Assembly: GCA_963847675.1 (NCBI GenBank)
Contig: CAWKAP010000004.1
Span: 1 to 64,000, forward strand
DNA from: JADJWR01 sp963847675
GTDB taxonomy: Bacteria; Pseudomonadota; Gammaproteobacteria; Burkholderiales; Burkholderiaceae_F
Direction of reading: 5' to 3'
DNA length: 64,000 nt
Positions within the stretch are counted from its first letter, which is position 1; every line of letters starts with the position of its first letter. Below are positions 40,815 through 50,207 of this stretch, piece after piece. The notes under the pieces are model-generated. The model was not told the origin of the DNA and did no database searches. It worked only from the letters and a program-made list of their open reading frames with translations. The position numbers and the translations under genes were made by a program.

Positions 40815-42881
40815 ATGGTTTCCAGGCGCAGTTTCCTTGCATACACGGGCGGCACGGCGTTGACTTTGTTCGCCTACGACAAGTTCGGCATCCGGAAGGT
40901 GCTGGCGCAGATTCCGGGCGGCACGCTGGATCCGCATTCAGTGCCGCAGTACCAGACGCCGCTGCTCATTCCGCCCGTGATGCCGACCGCGGGCAAGGTC
41001 AAGAAGAAGGGCGGGAAGAACGCCGACTACTACGAGATCTCGATGAAGCAGTTCGCGCAGCAGATCCTGCCTGCGGGCCTGCCGGCTACGACGGTCTGGG
41101 GCTACGGCGCGGTGACGTCGGACAGCAAGCGAGGCCTGCTGCTGCACAACGCGCCGTCGCTGACCATCGAGGCGCAGTACGACCGGCCGGTACGGATCAA
41201 GTGGATCAACGACCTGGTCGACGCCAACGGCAATCACCTGCCGCACCTGCTGCCGGTCGATCCGACCCTGCACTGGGCGAATCCGCCCGGCGGTACCGCG
41301 GGCCGCGACGCACGGCCGACTTTCACCTCCACACCGGGTTTCTACACTGGCCCGGTGCCGATGGTCACCCACGTGCACGGCGCCGTGGGCGTCGGTGACG
41401 AAAGCGACGGCTACGCCGAGGCGTGGTACTTGCCGGACACGAACGACATTCCGGCAGGTTATGCAACCGAGGGCACGTGGTACGACTTCTTCGCGAGCAA
41501 GGCGGCCGCGAACTTTGGCGCAACCTGGGGTCCGGGCTTTGCCACCTTCGAATACCCGAACCGAGGGCGCGCCGCGCTCGACTGGTATCACGATCACACC
41601 CTTGGCATGACGCGCCTGAACGTGTACGCGGGGCCCGCGGGCTTCTACATCATCCGTGGCGGCCCGGCAGGGGATGATGCGGTGCTCGACAGCCGCTTCG
41701 GTACCGAGGCCAGCTTGCCGGGACCGGCACCCAAGGCGAACGACAAGTTCCCGCCGAACAAGACCTACTACGAGATCCCCATCGCGATCCAGGACCGCTC
41801 GTTCAACGCTGACGGCTCGCTTTTCTATCCCGACACGCGCGAGTTCTTCGATGGGATCACGGGTCCGTACATCCCGGACACCGACATCTCGCCGATCTGG
41901 AACCCCGAGTTCTTCGGCAACATGATCATGGTCAACGGCAACACCTGGCCATTCCAGGTCGTCGAGCAGCGGCGGTATCGCCTGCGTCTGCTGAACGGTT
42001 GCCAGTCGCGCTTCCTGATCCTCGACTTCAGCCAGATTCCCGGCGTCGAGGCTGGGCGATCGGCAACGACGGCGGCTTCCTCGCCGCGCCGGTGAACCTC
42101 ACGGCGACCAACGGCAACCGGCTGCTGATGGGTCCGGCGGAGCGCGCCGACCTGATCGTCGATTTCACCAGCGTGCCGGTCGGCAATTACGTGCTCGGCA
42201 ACGTCGGACCGGACGAACCCTTCGGTGGCGGCGTGCCCGGCGTCGACTTCCCGGTGGCGGATCCGGCCACTACGGGGCAGGTCATGGAACTGCATGTCGT
42301 GCCATCACCTGCGCCCGACCCGACCACGCCGCCGCAGTTCCTGCAGCTGCCGGCGATTGTTCCGCTGCCTCCGGCGACGGTGACCCGGCCGCTGGCACTG
42401 CTGGAGGAGATGTCGGCGTTCTTCGCACGACGCCCCGGCCGAGGCGCTGCTCGGCACCGTGGCCGGCGACCCCAATGTGGCTCCTGGCGTCTGGGCGAAG
42501 CGGTTGTGGATGGAACCGGTCACGGAGAATCCTGCGCTCGGCGCGAGCGAGGTCTGGGAGTTCTACAACGCCACCGCCGACGCACACCCCGTGCATGTGC
42601 ACGAGGTGCTGTTCGAGGTCCTCGGCCGTCAGGACATCTTCGTGAACGAGGCCACCCAGGAAGTGCAGGTGGTGCCCGGCTCGGTGCCGCAGCCGCCGGA
42701 GCCGTGGGAGACGGGTTTCAAGGACACGGTCATCGCCTATCCCGGACAGGTCACGCGCATCCGGATGCAGTTCAATACGCCCGGTCAGTTCGTCTGGCAC
42801 TGCCACATCGTCGAGCACGAGGACAACGAGATGATGCGGCCGTATCGAGTCGGACCGGTACAGCCGGGTCAGCCAATCTAG
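40815..42881 (+). CDS. Multicopper oxidase, Tat-exported (CotA/bilirubin-oxidase-like)
   Basis: A periplasmic copper oxidase of about 690 residues. The Tat signal reads VSRRSFLAYTGGTALTLFA. Copper ligands appear in four clusters: THVHGAVG, DWYHDHTLGMTRLN, HPVHVHEVLFEV and WHCHIVEHEDNEMM, so type 1 and trinuclear sites are complete. The long spacing and the DHTLGMTRLNVYAG sequence fit the CotA/bilirubin-oxidase/phenoxazinone-synthase branch. AAAAGGAGGA precedes the ATG. A one-base deletion near 42050 and an insertion near 42430 break the frame. The substrate is unknown; metals or phenolics are typical. Confidence 0.88.
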
Positions 42882-42908
42882 CGGCGGCGGTTGCTTCGCC
42901 TGCTTCGC

Positions 42909-42936
42909 GCCCTGCCGGGTGATTGCCCGGCAGGGC
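42909..42936 (+). terminator. Terminator-like hairpin after the multicopper oxidase
   Basis: A perfect 11-bp stem (GCCCTGCCGGG / CCCGGCAGGGC) with a 6-nt loop lies 27 bp after the oxidase stop, followed by TCGCTCTGTCTGTC. It stands between convergent genes and may serve both. Confidence 0.6.
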
Positions 42937-43050
42937 TCGCTCTGTCTGTCGCACACCTTCCTCCGCAACGATCGACCTGACTTCGCAGTGGAGGACGGCT
43001 CGCTGGCGGTGGCGCCAGACCGATGCCACGCCGGAACGAGCGACGGCAGC

Positions 43051-43968
43051 TCATTCACGCGTCGTCAGCTTTCCGATCCCCGCGACCGCCGCCAGCACGA
43101 CCGCGCCGGCCGCGATGCCGACGATGGCGTCCGCGATGAACGGCACGACCGCGCCGAGCGCGCCGGCATCCGACGCGATCGCTTCCACCGCGTGGTGAAG
43201 CGCCGGCACGCCGTGCGCGAGGATGCCGCCGCCGACGAGGAACATCGCCGCGGTGCCGGCGATCGACAGTCCTTTCATCAGGTACGGCGCGGCGCGCAGG
43301 ATCGCACCGCCGAGCGCGCGACGCAGGCGCGAAAAGACGCCGTCCCCGATCGACTGGTGCAGATGCAGCCCGGCGTCGTCGAGCTTGACGATGCCGGCCA
43401 CCAGTCCGTACACGCCCACGGTCATGATGATCGCGATGCCGACCAGCACGGCGATCCGCTGCGGCAGCGGTGCGGTGGCCACGGTGCCGAGGCTGATCAC
43501 GATGATCTCGGCGGAGAGGATGAAATCGGTGCGCACGGCGCCCTTGATCTTTTCCTTCTCGATCGCCATCAGGTCGGCCGCCGGATCGACGAGCGCACGC
43601 GTTAGCTCCTGCCGATGCGCTTCGGCGGCGCCACGGTGCAACCATCGGTGCGCCAGCTTCTCGAATCCCTCGTAGCAGAGAAAGGCGCCGCCCAGCATCA
43701 GCAGCGGCGTCACCGCCCACGGCGCGAAGGCGCTGATGGCGAGCGCCGCCGGCACGAGGATCGCCTTGTTGAGCATCGATCCCTTGGCCACCGCCCACAC
43801 CACCGGCAGTTCGCGCGCGGCGGCCACGCCGCTGACCTGCTGCGCGTTCAGCGCAAGGTCGTCGCCGAGCACGCCGGCCGTCTTCTTGGCGGCGACCTTG
43901 GTCATCACCGAGACGTCGTCGAGGATCGTCGCGATGTCGTCGAGCAGTGCGAGCAGGCTGGAAGCCAT
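43051..43968 (-). CDS. DUF808 family inner-membrane protein (YedI-like)
   Basis: A 305-residue polytopic membrane protein. Family blocks are SLLALLDDIATILDDVSVM, KTAGVLGDDLALNAQQV, LGGAFLCYEGFEKLAH and DFILSAEIIVISLG. It has five to seven hydrophobic segments, the last at IADAIVGIAAGAVVLAAVAG. Function is unknown. ATG 43968 is chosen because the conserved MASSLLALLDD starts there; longer forms would overlap the divergent promoter region of the amidase. Confidence 0.88.
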   Translation of the reverse strand: MASSLLALLDDIATILDDVSVMTKVAAKKTAGVLGDDLALNAQQVSGVAAARELPVVWAVAKGSMLNKAILVPAALAISAFAPWAVTPLLMLGGAFLCYEGFEKLAHRWLHRGAAEAHRQELTRALVDPAADLMAIEKEKIKGAVRTDFILSAEIIVISLGTVATAPLPQRIAVLVGIAIIMTVGVYGLVAGIVKLDDAGLHLHQSIGDGVFSRLRRALGGAILRAAPYLMKGLSIAGTAAMFLVGGGILAHGVPALHHAVEAIASDAGALGAVVPFIADAIVGIAAGAVVLAAVAGIGKLTTRE

Positions 43969-44144
43969 CGTCCGGTACCTGGGGCGGATGGATGCGAAGT
44001 CTGAAATGAGGGGCGGATGCGGATTGTGCCGCTCCCGCGGTCGCCGCGAGCCGCCCTGCTTTCCGCTATCGTTCAACGGAGGGGGCGGCGCAGCCGCGGA
44101 AAGATCGACCCCATAGACGCACAAGAGCAAGGAGATCGCCCGCC

Positions 44145-45455
44145 ATGAGAGAACCGCTGCATCGCCTGCCGGCCGTGACGCTGGCGCAGCTGATCACTGC
44201 CGGCGAGGCGTCGCCGGAGACCGTCACCCGCTCGTTCATCGACGCGATCCACGAGCGCGAGCGCGACGTGCAGGCGTTCGCGTGGTTCGATGCCGACCGG
44301 GCCATCGCCGCGGCGCGCGAACTTCAGCTCGTGTCGCGCCGCGGACCGCTGCACGGCCTGCCGGTGGCGGTCAAGGACAACATCGACACGGCGGACATCG
44401 CGACCAGCTACGGCTCGCCGATCTTCATCGGGCACCGCCCGGTTGCGGATGCGGCCTGCGTGGCGGCGCTGAAGGATGCTGGCGCCTTCGTGCTCGGCAA
44501 GACGGTGAGTGCGGAGCTGGCCAATTTCACTCCCGGCCCGACCCGCAACCCGCACAACCTCGCGCACACGCCCGGCGGTTCCTCGAGCGGCAGCGCGGCG
44601 GCGGTGGCGGCGCACTTCGCGCCGCTCGCGCTCGGCACGCAGACGGCGGGCTCGGTGATCCGCCCGGCGGCGTTCTGCGGCGTGGTCGGGTACAAGCCGT
44701 CGCCGCGGCTGATTTCGCGCTCCGGCGTGAAGGCCAACTCCGACACGCTCGACGAAGTCGGCGTGTTCTCGCGCACGGTCGAGGATGCGGCGTTCGCCGC
44801 GTCGGTGCTTGCCGGCAAGCCGGTGTGGAAGGACCTGCCGTCGCAGGCGGTGCGGATGAACAAGGCACCGGCGATCGGCTGGGTCGCCACATCGCAGCGG
44901 ACGGCCGCAGCGCCGAGCATGCTCGAGGCGCTCGAGCGGGCCGGGCTCAAGCTGCTGCAGAAGGGCGCGCGGCGCGCCGAGATCGTCTGGCCGCGCGTCT
45001 TCGACGGGCTGTTCGAGGCGCAGAAGACGGTGCAGCTGTTCGAAACGGTGCGCGCCCTCGCGCCCGAGTACATCTACCGCCGCGAGCAGCTATCGGCGAA
45101 GCTGGTGGGTCTGATCGACGAAGGACGGGCGATCGGCTCGCACGAGTATGTGCTGGCGATGCAGCTTGGCCGTGCCTGCGTCGCCGCGATCGACAGCCTG
45201 TTTGCCGAAGCCGACGTGCTGCTCACGCCGAGCGCACCGGGCGGCGCGCCGGCCGGGCTCGCCTCGACCGGCGATCCGGTGTTCAACCGGCCGTGGCAGC
45301 TGCTCGGCTGCCCGATGATCAGCCTGCCGGTACCGGCCTCGATCGGCACGGCCGAGGGCGGTCTGCCGCTCGGCATCACGGTGGTGGCAAGACCGGGCGA
45401 TGACGCCCGCATGTTCACCGCCGCGGCGTGGATCGAGGCGCACTGGGCCGGTTGA
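44145..45455 (+). CDS. Amidase-signature enzyme
   Basis: A 436-residue amidase (GatA-like fold), intact. The Ser-cisSer-Lys triad is visible: Lys in LPVAVKDNIDT, cis-Ser in the GGSSSGSAAAVAA loop, and nucleophile Ser in TQTAGSVIRPAAFCG. AAGGAG lies ten bases before the ATG. No GatB or GatC partner is adjacent, so it is a stand-alone amidase rather than the tRNA amidotransferase. The substrate is unknown. Confidence 0.9.
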   Translation: MREPLHRLPAVTLAQLITAGEASPETVTRSFIDAIHERERDVQAFAWFDADRAIAAARELQLVSRRGPLHGLPVAVKDNIDTADIATSYGSPIFIGHRPVADAACVAALKDAGAFVLGKTVSAELANFTPGPTRNPHNLAHTPGGSSSGSAAAVAAHFAPLALGTQTAGSVIRPAAFCGVVGYKPSPRLISRSGVKANSDTLDEVGVFSRTVEDAAFAASVLAGKPVWKDLPSQAVRMNKAPAIGWVATSQRTAAAPSMLEALERAGLKLLQKGARRAEIVWPRVFDGLFEAQKTVQLFETVRALAPEYIYRREQLSAKLVGLIDEGRAIGSHEYVLAMQLGRACVAAIDSLFAEADVLLTPSAPGGAPAGLASTGDPVFNRPWQLLGCPMISLPVPASIGTAEGGLPLGITVVARPGDDARMFTAAAWIEAHWAG

Positions 45456-45457
45456 CC

Positions 45458-45478
45458 CTGCGGGCGGCCTGCCCGCAG
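45458..45478. terminator. Hairpin between convergent genes
   Basis: An 8-bp stem (CTGCGGGC / GCCCGCAG) with a 5-nt loop lies directly after the amidase stop and before the end of the phasin-like gene on the other strand. There is no U-tract, so the call is tentative. Confidence 0.45.
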
Positions 45479-45501
45479 CGCGACAGCGGCCGCCGCCGAC
45501 T

Positions 45502-46170
45502 TCAGCGGCGCTTCTTGCCTGCCGCGGACTTCGCCGCGCCCTGCTGCATGGCTTCGGTCAGCCCGATCAGCACGCCGCTGGCCAGCGTGGCGAAGTTCTG
45601 CGCCATGGCGTGAGCGGCACGGAAGCCGGCGTCGCGCTGCGCGCGTGCGGCTTTCTGGATCTGGCTTCCGTACTGCTCCATCATCGCCATTACCTGTTGC
45701 CCGGTCGCCGTGCCGGCGTTCATCTGCTCCTGGAGTGCGCCGCTCCACTGCGACTTGAACGGCGAGCCGGCCCCTCCGGCCGCCTTCTTGACGGTCGCGA
45801 GGAACTCGTCCTCCAGGCGCTCGAGGTCGTCGAGCGCCTTCTTCAGGTGCGAGTCGCGGAACTCCCGCTCGCCGGTGATCTGGTTCAGCGCGATGCGGCT
45901 GGCCTGGACCGCCTTGAGCAGGGCGTCATCCATGCCGGAGAGCGCCTGCGCGAACACCTCGTCGGCATCGAGCTGGCCCTGGATCGCGCCGAGGTCCACG
46001 CCTTTCGTGACCGAGCCGATCACCGACTTGATCTGCGCCAGCGAAAGCTCGCGCGACTGCAGCGCCTGCAACGTGAGGTCGCGCACGGTCGAGCGCAGGC
46101 CCTCGCCCTGCGCCACTGCCTGCGCAGTCATCTGCGTGAGCATTTCATCGGCGTCGATCATCGGTTTCAT
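45502..46170 (-). CDS. Helical phasin-like protein (DUF6781-like)
   Basis: A 222-residue, almost wholly helical protein with a basic C-terminus (AAKSAAGKKRR). The middle segment (LDDLERLEDEFLATVKKAAGG) and the N-terminal GLRSTVRDLTLQALQSRELSL resemble betaproteobacterial DUF6781/phasin-like proteins. No signal peptide or membrane segment is seen. GGAGGG precedes the ATG at 46170. Binding to polyhydroxyalkanoate granules is possible from the phasin resemblance but unproven. The neighbours do not settle the role. Confidence 0.65.
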   Translation of the reverse strand: MKPMIDADEMLTQMTAQAVAQGEGLRSTVRDLTLQALQSRELSLAQIKSVIGSVTKGVDLGAIQGQLDADEVFAQALSGMDDALLKAVQASRIALNQITGEREFRDSHLKKALDDLERLEDEFLATVKKAAGGAGSPFKSQWSGALQEQMNAGTATGQQVMAMMEQYGSQIQKAARAQRDAGFRAAHAMAQNFATLASGVLIGLTEAMQQGAAKSAAGKKRR

Positions 46171-46323
46171 TGTCTTTCCCTCCAGGTCGGATTGGTCCGG
46201 CATCGGATGGCGCGGCCATTCCACTCCGCTTCGCAGCGCGGGATGGACCACGACGGGTCATCGTATCCCGCGGGCACCGGGTGCGGCCATCCCCTGCGCA
46301 GGACCGCGCGGCGTACGCCGGCC

Positions 46324-46737
46324 TCAGCGGCCCGTGGCGCTGTCCAGCGGCGGCAGCGCGCGCGGGCGCCGCTCCGCGTCGGTGGCCACGTACACCAGCG
46401 TCGCCTCGGTGACCTTGACGACTTCGGCCTGCAGCCGGTTGCGCTCGGCGTAGACCTCGACCTCGACGGTGATCGACGTGTTGCCGGTCTTGAGCACCCG
46501 CGCATAGAACGACAGCAGGTCGCCGACGAAGACGGGGTTCTTGAACAGGAAGCTGGTCACCGCGATCGTCGCCACGCGGCCATTGGCCCGGCGCGCGGCG
46601 GGTATCGCGCCGGCGACGTCGGCGTTGGCCATGATCCAGCCGCCGAACACGTCGCCGTGGATGTTGGCGTCGGCAGGCATCGGCATCACGCGCAGCACCG
46701 CGTGGGTGTCCGGCAACCGAACGGGCGTGTCGTTCAT
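46324..46737 (-). CDS. Acyl-CoA thioesterase, YciA-like hotdog protein
   Basis: A 137-residue hotdog thioesterase. PADANIHGDVFGGWIMANADVAG holds the catalytic Asp region of the YciA/BACH class (key part NIHGDVFGGWIM), with FLFKNPVFVGDLLSFYARV and ATLVYVATD strands. GGAAAAAG precedes the ATG. It hydrolyses acyl-CoAs to free acids in this family. It is on the same strand as the phasin-like gene downstream, separated by about 150 bp. Confidence 0.9.
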   Translation of the reverse strand: MNDTPVRLPDTHAVLRVMPMPADANIHGDVFGGWIMANADVAGAIPAARRANGRVATIAVTSFLFKNPVFVGDLLSFYARVLKTGNTSITVEVEVYAERNRLQAEVVKVTEATLVYVATDAERRPRALPPLDSATGR

Positions 46738-46917
46738 CGGGCTTTTTCCTTCTTTCCATAAATGAGCCTGGTGCGGAATTGTCCACCCGTTCCGCGGTGC
46801 AGGCCTTCGCGTGCGCTGGCCATCATCGTCAATAATGCGGCTCGTTGAAGTGCGAAGCACCGTGTCATTTCCAATGAAGCAGGAAGCCCCGCGGCGGCCG
46901 CGTGCCGGGTTCAGTCT

Positions 46918-48789
46918 ATGCGCGGCGTGAGGATGGCGCGCGGCCGCGAGCCCAGCGCCGCGCTGGCGCCGGGCGAGTCGCGCGGCGACTGGAGCACGCT
47001 GCGCGCGCTGCTGCCCTACCTGTGGCGCTACCGGGGGCGAGTGCTGTTCGCGGCCGGCTGCCTGGTGACGGCCAAGCTGGCGGTGGTCGGCGTGCCGATC
47101 CTGCTCAAGCAGATCGTCGACACGCTGGTGCAGCTGCCCGCCGGCGCGGTGCTGGCGGTGCCGGTCGCGCTGATCGCCGGCTACGGCCTGCTGCGACTGT
47201 CCACCTCGCTGTTCACCGAACTGCGCGAGTTCTTCTTCGCCAAGGTCACGCAGGCGGCGGTGCACACCCTCTCCCTGCAGACCTTCCGCCACCTTCATTC
47301 GCTCAGCCTGCGCTACCACCTGCAGCGGCGCACCGGTTCGGTCACGCGCGACATTGACCACGGCATCCGCGGCGTCACGACGCTGGTCAGCTTCACCCTG
47401 TATTCGATCCTGCCGACGCTGGTCGAGCTCTCCCTGGTGCTCGGCTACCTGCTGTGGCACTACGAGATCTGGTTCGCGGCGATCGTGGTCGCGAGCCTGT
47501 TCGGCTACATCACGTTCACCTTCTTCGTGACCAACTGGCGCACGCAGTTCCGCCGCCAGGTCAACGAGCTCGACGCCAAGGCCGCCTCGCGCGCGGTCGA
47601 CAGCCTGCTCAACTTCGAGACGGTCAAGTACTTCGGCAACGAGGAGTTCGAGGCGCGCCGCTACGACGCCACGCTTGGCGAAAGCGAGCGGATGGCGATC
47701 AAGTCGCAGCAGTCGCTGAACCTGCTCAACAGCGGCCAGCAGCTGATCATCGCCACCGCCGTGACGCTGATCCTGTGGCGCGCCGCGCTCGGCGTCGCGG
47801 AAGGGCGGATGACCATCGGCGACCTGGTGCTGGTCAACGCCTTCATGATCCAGATGTACATCCCGCTGAACTTCCTCGGCGTCGTCTACCGCGAGATAAA
47901 GCAGGCGATGATCGACATGGACCGCATGTTCCGTCTGCTGCACGAATACCGCGAGATCGACGATGCGCCGGACGCGCAGCCGCTGCAGCTCGCGGGCGGC
48001 GCGATCCGCTTCGAGAAGGTCGACTTCGCCTACGACCCGCGCCGCCAGGTGCTGTTCGGCGTCGACTTCGAGGTGCCGGCGGGGACCACCTGCGCGGTGG
48101 TCGGGCCGACCGGGTCCGGCAAGTCGACGCTGGCGCGCCTGCTGTTCCGCTTCTACGAGGCGCAGGGCGGCCGCGTGCTGGTCGACGGGCAGGACGTGCG
48201 CCGGGTGACGCAGGCCAGCCTGCGCGCCGTGATCGGCATCGTGCCGCAGGACACCGTGCTGTTCAACGACACCATCGAATACAACATCGGCTACGGCCGC
48301 CCCGAGGCGACGAAGGACGAGATCGTCGCCGCCGCGCGTGCCGCGCAACTGCACGAGTTCGTCAGCCGCCTGCCGGACGGCTACGACACGATGGTCGGCG
48401 AACGCGGGCTGAAACTCTCGGGCGGCGAAAAGCAGCGCGTGGCAATCGCCCGCACCTTGCTCAAGCGCCCGGCGATCCTGGTCTTCGACGAGGCGACCTC
48501 GGCGCTCGACAGCCGGACCGAGCGCGTGATCCAGGCCGAACTCGAGGCGATCGCGGCCGGCCGCACGACGCTGGTGATCGCCCATCGGCTTTCGACGATC
48601 GTCAACGCCGACCAGATCGTGGTGATCGACGGCGGCCGCGTCGTCGAGCGCGGCACCCACGCGCAGCTGCTCGCCGCCGGTGGCGCCTACGCGCGCCTGT
48701 GGGCGATGCAGGCGCAGCAGGAGGCACCGTCCAGCAGCGAGGCCGAACCGGTGCCGGCCGAAGCGGTGGAGGCCGAGCCACCGGCCTGA
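46918..48789 (+). CDS. Atm1-type ABC exporter (AtmA/HMT1 family)
   Basis: A fused half-transporter of 623 residues, intact. Six transmembrane helices occupy residues about 25-310, including FFFAKVTQAAVHTLSLQTF and the family signature LQRRTGSVTRDIDHGIRGV. The nucleotide-binding domain has Walker A GPTGSGKSTLARL, Q-loop GIVPQDTVLF, signature LSGGEKQRVAIAR and Walker B ILVFDEATSALD. Bacterial Atm1 homologues export glutathione conjugates or Fe-S-related and heavy-metal thiol compounds. Neighbouring genes give no further clue. Confidence 0.92.
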   Translation: MRGVRMARGREPSAALAPGESRGDWSTLRALLPYLWRYRGRVLFAAGCLVTAKLAVVGVPILLKQIVDTLVQLPAGAVLAVPVALIAGYGLLRLSTSLFTELREFFFAKVTQAAVHTLSLQTFRHLHSLSLRYHLQRRTGSVTRDIDHGIRGVTTLVSFTLYSILPTLVELSLVLGYLLWHYEIWFAAIVVASLFGYITFTFFVTNWRTQFRRQVNELDAKAASRAVDSLLNFETVKYFGNEEFEARRYDATLGESERMAIKSQQSLNLLNSGQQLIIATAVTLILWRAALGVAEGRMTIGDLVLVNAFMIQMYIPLNFLGVVYREIKQAMIDMDRMFRLLHEYREIDDAPDAQPLQLAGGAIRFEKVDFAYDPRRQVLFGVDFEVPAGTTCAVVGPTGSGKSTLARLLFRFYEAQGGRVLVDGQDVRRVTQASLRAVIGIVPQDTVLFNDTIEYNIGYGRPEATKDEIVAAARAAQLHEFVSRLPDGYDTMVGERGLKLSGGEKQRVAIARTLLKRPAILVFDEATSALDSRTERVIQAELEAIAAGRTTLVIAHRLSTIVNADQIVVIDGGRVVERGTHAQLLAAGGAYARLWAMQAQQEAPSSSEAEPVPAEAVEAEPPA

Positions 48790-48919
48790 CGAAGACGCCA
48801 CGCGAGCTCATCGCCGACCTCGCCGTGCGCCATCGATGCACTGCTTGCACGTGAGCGCTGCATTGGTGCAATGCGGCGCAAAACAGGGAATGTAGGCATC
48901 GCCCTACGAAACAAGCGAA

Positions 48920-48949
48920 TTGCTGCTGCCTCTGTCGCGGTGCTAGATT
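48920..48949 (+). promoter_or_regulatory. Sigma-70-type promoter for aapJ
   Basis: TTGCTG, an 18-bp spacer and TAGATT precede aapJ, with a predicted leader of about 65 nt and AAGGAGG before the ATG. An imperfect GTAGG/CCTAC inverted repeat (about 48894-48907) lies just upstream of the -35. Confidence 0.45.
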
Positions 48950-49020
48950 GCACGGCCGATCGCGTGCCGGGTTGCCGGGCGCGTCGAGGTTCGAAATCCA
49001 AACAAGGAGGCTCTGCCAAC

Positions 49021-50055
49021 ATGAACAAGACTTCAGTCAAAGCGCTGCTGGGCAGCGCGGCGATTGCCGCTGCGGCAGTCGCCACGCCGGCGCATGCCGG
49101 CAAGACGCTCGACGCGATCAAGGCGCGCGGTGCGGTGGTCTGCGGTGTCAACACCGGCCTGGCGGGATTCTCGGCGGCGGACAGCCAGGGCAACTGGACC
49201 GGTCTCGACGTCGACACCTGCCGCGCCATCGCGGCCGCCGTGCTCGGCGACGGCAACAAGGTCAAGTGGGTGCCGCTGACCGCGCAGCAAAGGTTCACCG
49301 CGCTGCAGTCCGGCGAGGTCGACATCCTCGCGCGCAACACCACGTGGACGTTGAGCCGCGACGCCTCGCTGGGCCTGAGCTTCACCGGCGTGACCTACTA
49401 CGACGGGCAGGGCTTCATGGTGCCGGTCAAGAGCAAGGTCAAGAGCGCCAAGCAGCTGAAGGGCGCCACCGTCTGCGTGCAGTCCGGCACGACGACCGAG
49501 AAGAACCTGACCGACTTCTCGCGCGCCAACAACCTGAACATGAAGCCGGTCGTGTTCGAGAAGCAGGAAGCGGCCACCGGCGCGTACTTCTCCGGTCGCT
49601 GCATCGCCTTCACGACCGACGCCTCGGGCCTGGCCTCCATTCGCAACAAGGAAGCCAAGGATCCGAAGGAGCACGTGATCCTGCCCGAACTGATCTCGAA
49701 GGAGCCGCTCGGCCCGGTCGTGCGCCGTGGTGACGACGAGTGGTTCGCCATCGCCAAGTGGGTCGTCTATGGCCTGGTCGAGGCCGAGGAGTACGGCCTT
49801 ACGCAGGCCAACGTCGAGAAGATGGCCAAGGAAAGCCAGGACCCGGTGGTGATGCGGATCCTCGGCACGTCCGAGGACACCGGCAAGCTGCTGGGGCTGG
49901 ACAAGGACTGGATGGTCCGCGCCATCAAGACCACCGGCAACTACGGCGAGATCTTCGAGCGCAACGTCGGACCGAAGACGCCGATCGGCCTGCCGCGCGG
50001 TGTCAACGAGCTGTGGAACAAGGGCGGCATCATGTACGCGCCGCCGGTGCGCTGA
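49021..50055 (+). CDS. aapJ: General L-amino-acid ABC transporter, substrate-binding protein
   Basis: A periplasmic family-3 solute-binding protein of 344 residues. The signal peptide is LGSAAIAAAAVATPAHA. The mature start GKTLDAIKARGAVVCGVNTGLAGFS and the ARNTTWTLSRD segment are typical of AapJ/BztA, binding proteins for a broad range of amino acids. It is intact and first in the aapJQMP operon. A very strong hairpin between it and aapQ probably lowers permease expression relative to the binding protein. Confidence 0.93.
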   Translation: MNKTSVKALLGSAAIAAAAVATPAHAGKTLDAIKARGAVVCGVNTGLAGFSAADSQGNWTGLDVDTCRAIAAAVLGDGNKVKWVPLTAQQRFTALQSGEVDILARNTTWTLSRDASLGLSFTGVTYYDGQGFMVPVKSKVKSAKQLKGATVCVQSGTTTEKNLTDFSRANNLNMKPVVFEKQEAATGAYFSGRCIAFTTDASGLASIRNKEAKDPKEHVILPELISKEPLGPVVRRGDDEWFAIAKWVVYGLVEAEEYGLTQANVEKMAKESQDPVVMRILGTSEDTGKLLGLDKDWMVRAIKTTGNYGEIFERNVGPKTPIGLPRGVNELWNKGGIMYAPPVR

Positions 50056-50123
50056 TGCACTGACGCGTGGCCCGGCGGGAACCGCCGCGGCCGCGCGCGC
50101 CGCGCTTTTCTCCGGAAGAGCGC

Positions 50124-50160
50124 TGCGCAAAGCCGGCGCGAGCAGCGCCGGCTTTGCGCA
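50124..50160 (+). terminator. Long hairpin between aapJ and aapQ (attenuator or mRNA stabiliser)
   Basis: A perfect 16-bp stem (TGCGCAAAGCCGGCGC and its complement) with a 5-nt loop. No U-tract follows. Such intercistronic hairpins typically protect the upstream binding-protein mRNA or cause partial termination. Confidence 0.7.
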
Positions 50161-50207
50161 GGTCCGAACAGAGCCGTACAGCGGCCAACGTCGCAAGGAG
50201 TCGATGA

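Noticed and set aside
40471..40860. Short open frames in the gap before the multicopper oxidase
   Set aside because: Overlapping frames with random composition and no ribosome-binding sites.
48988..49005. GGTTCGAAATCC, resembling a tRNA T-loop
   Set aside because: No acceptor, D or anticodon stems can be folded around it, and it lies in the leader of aapJ.
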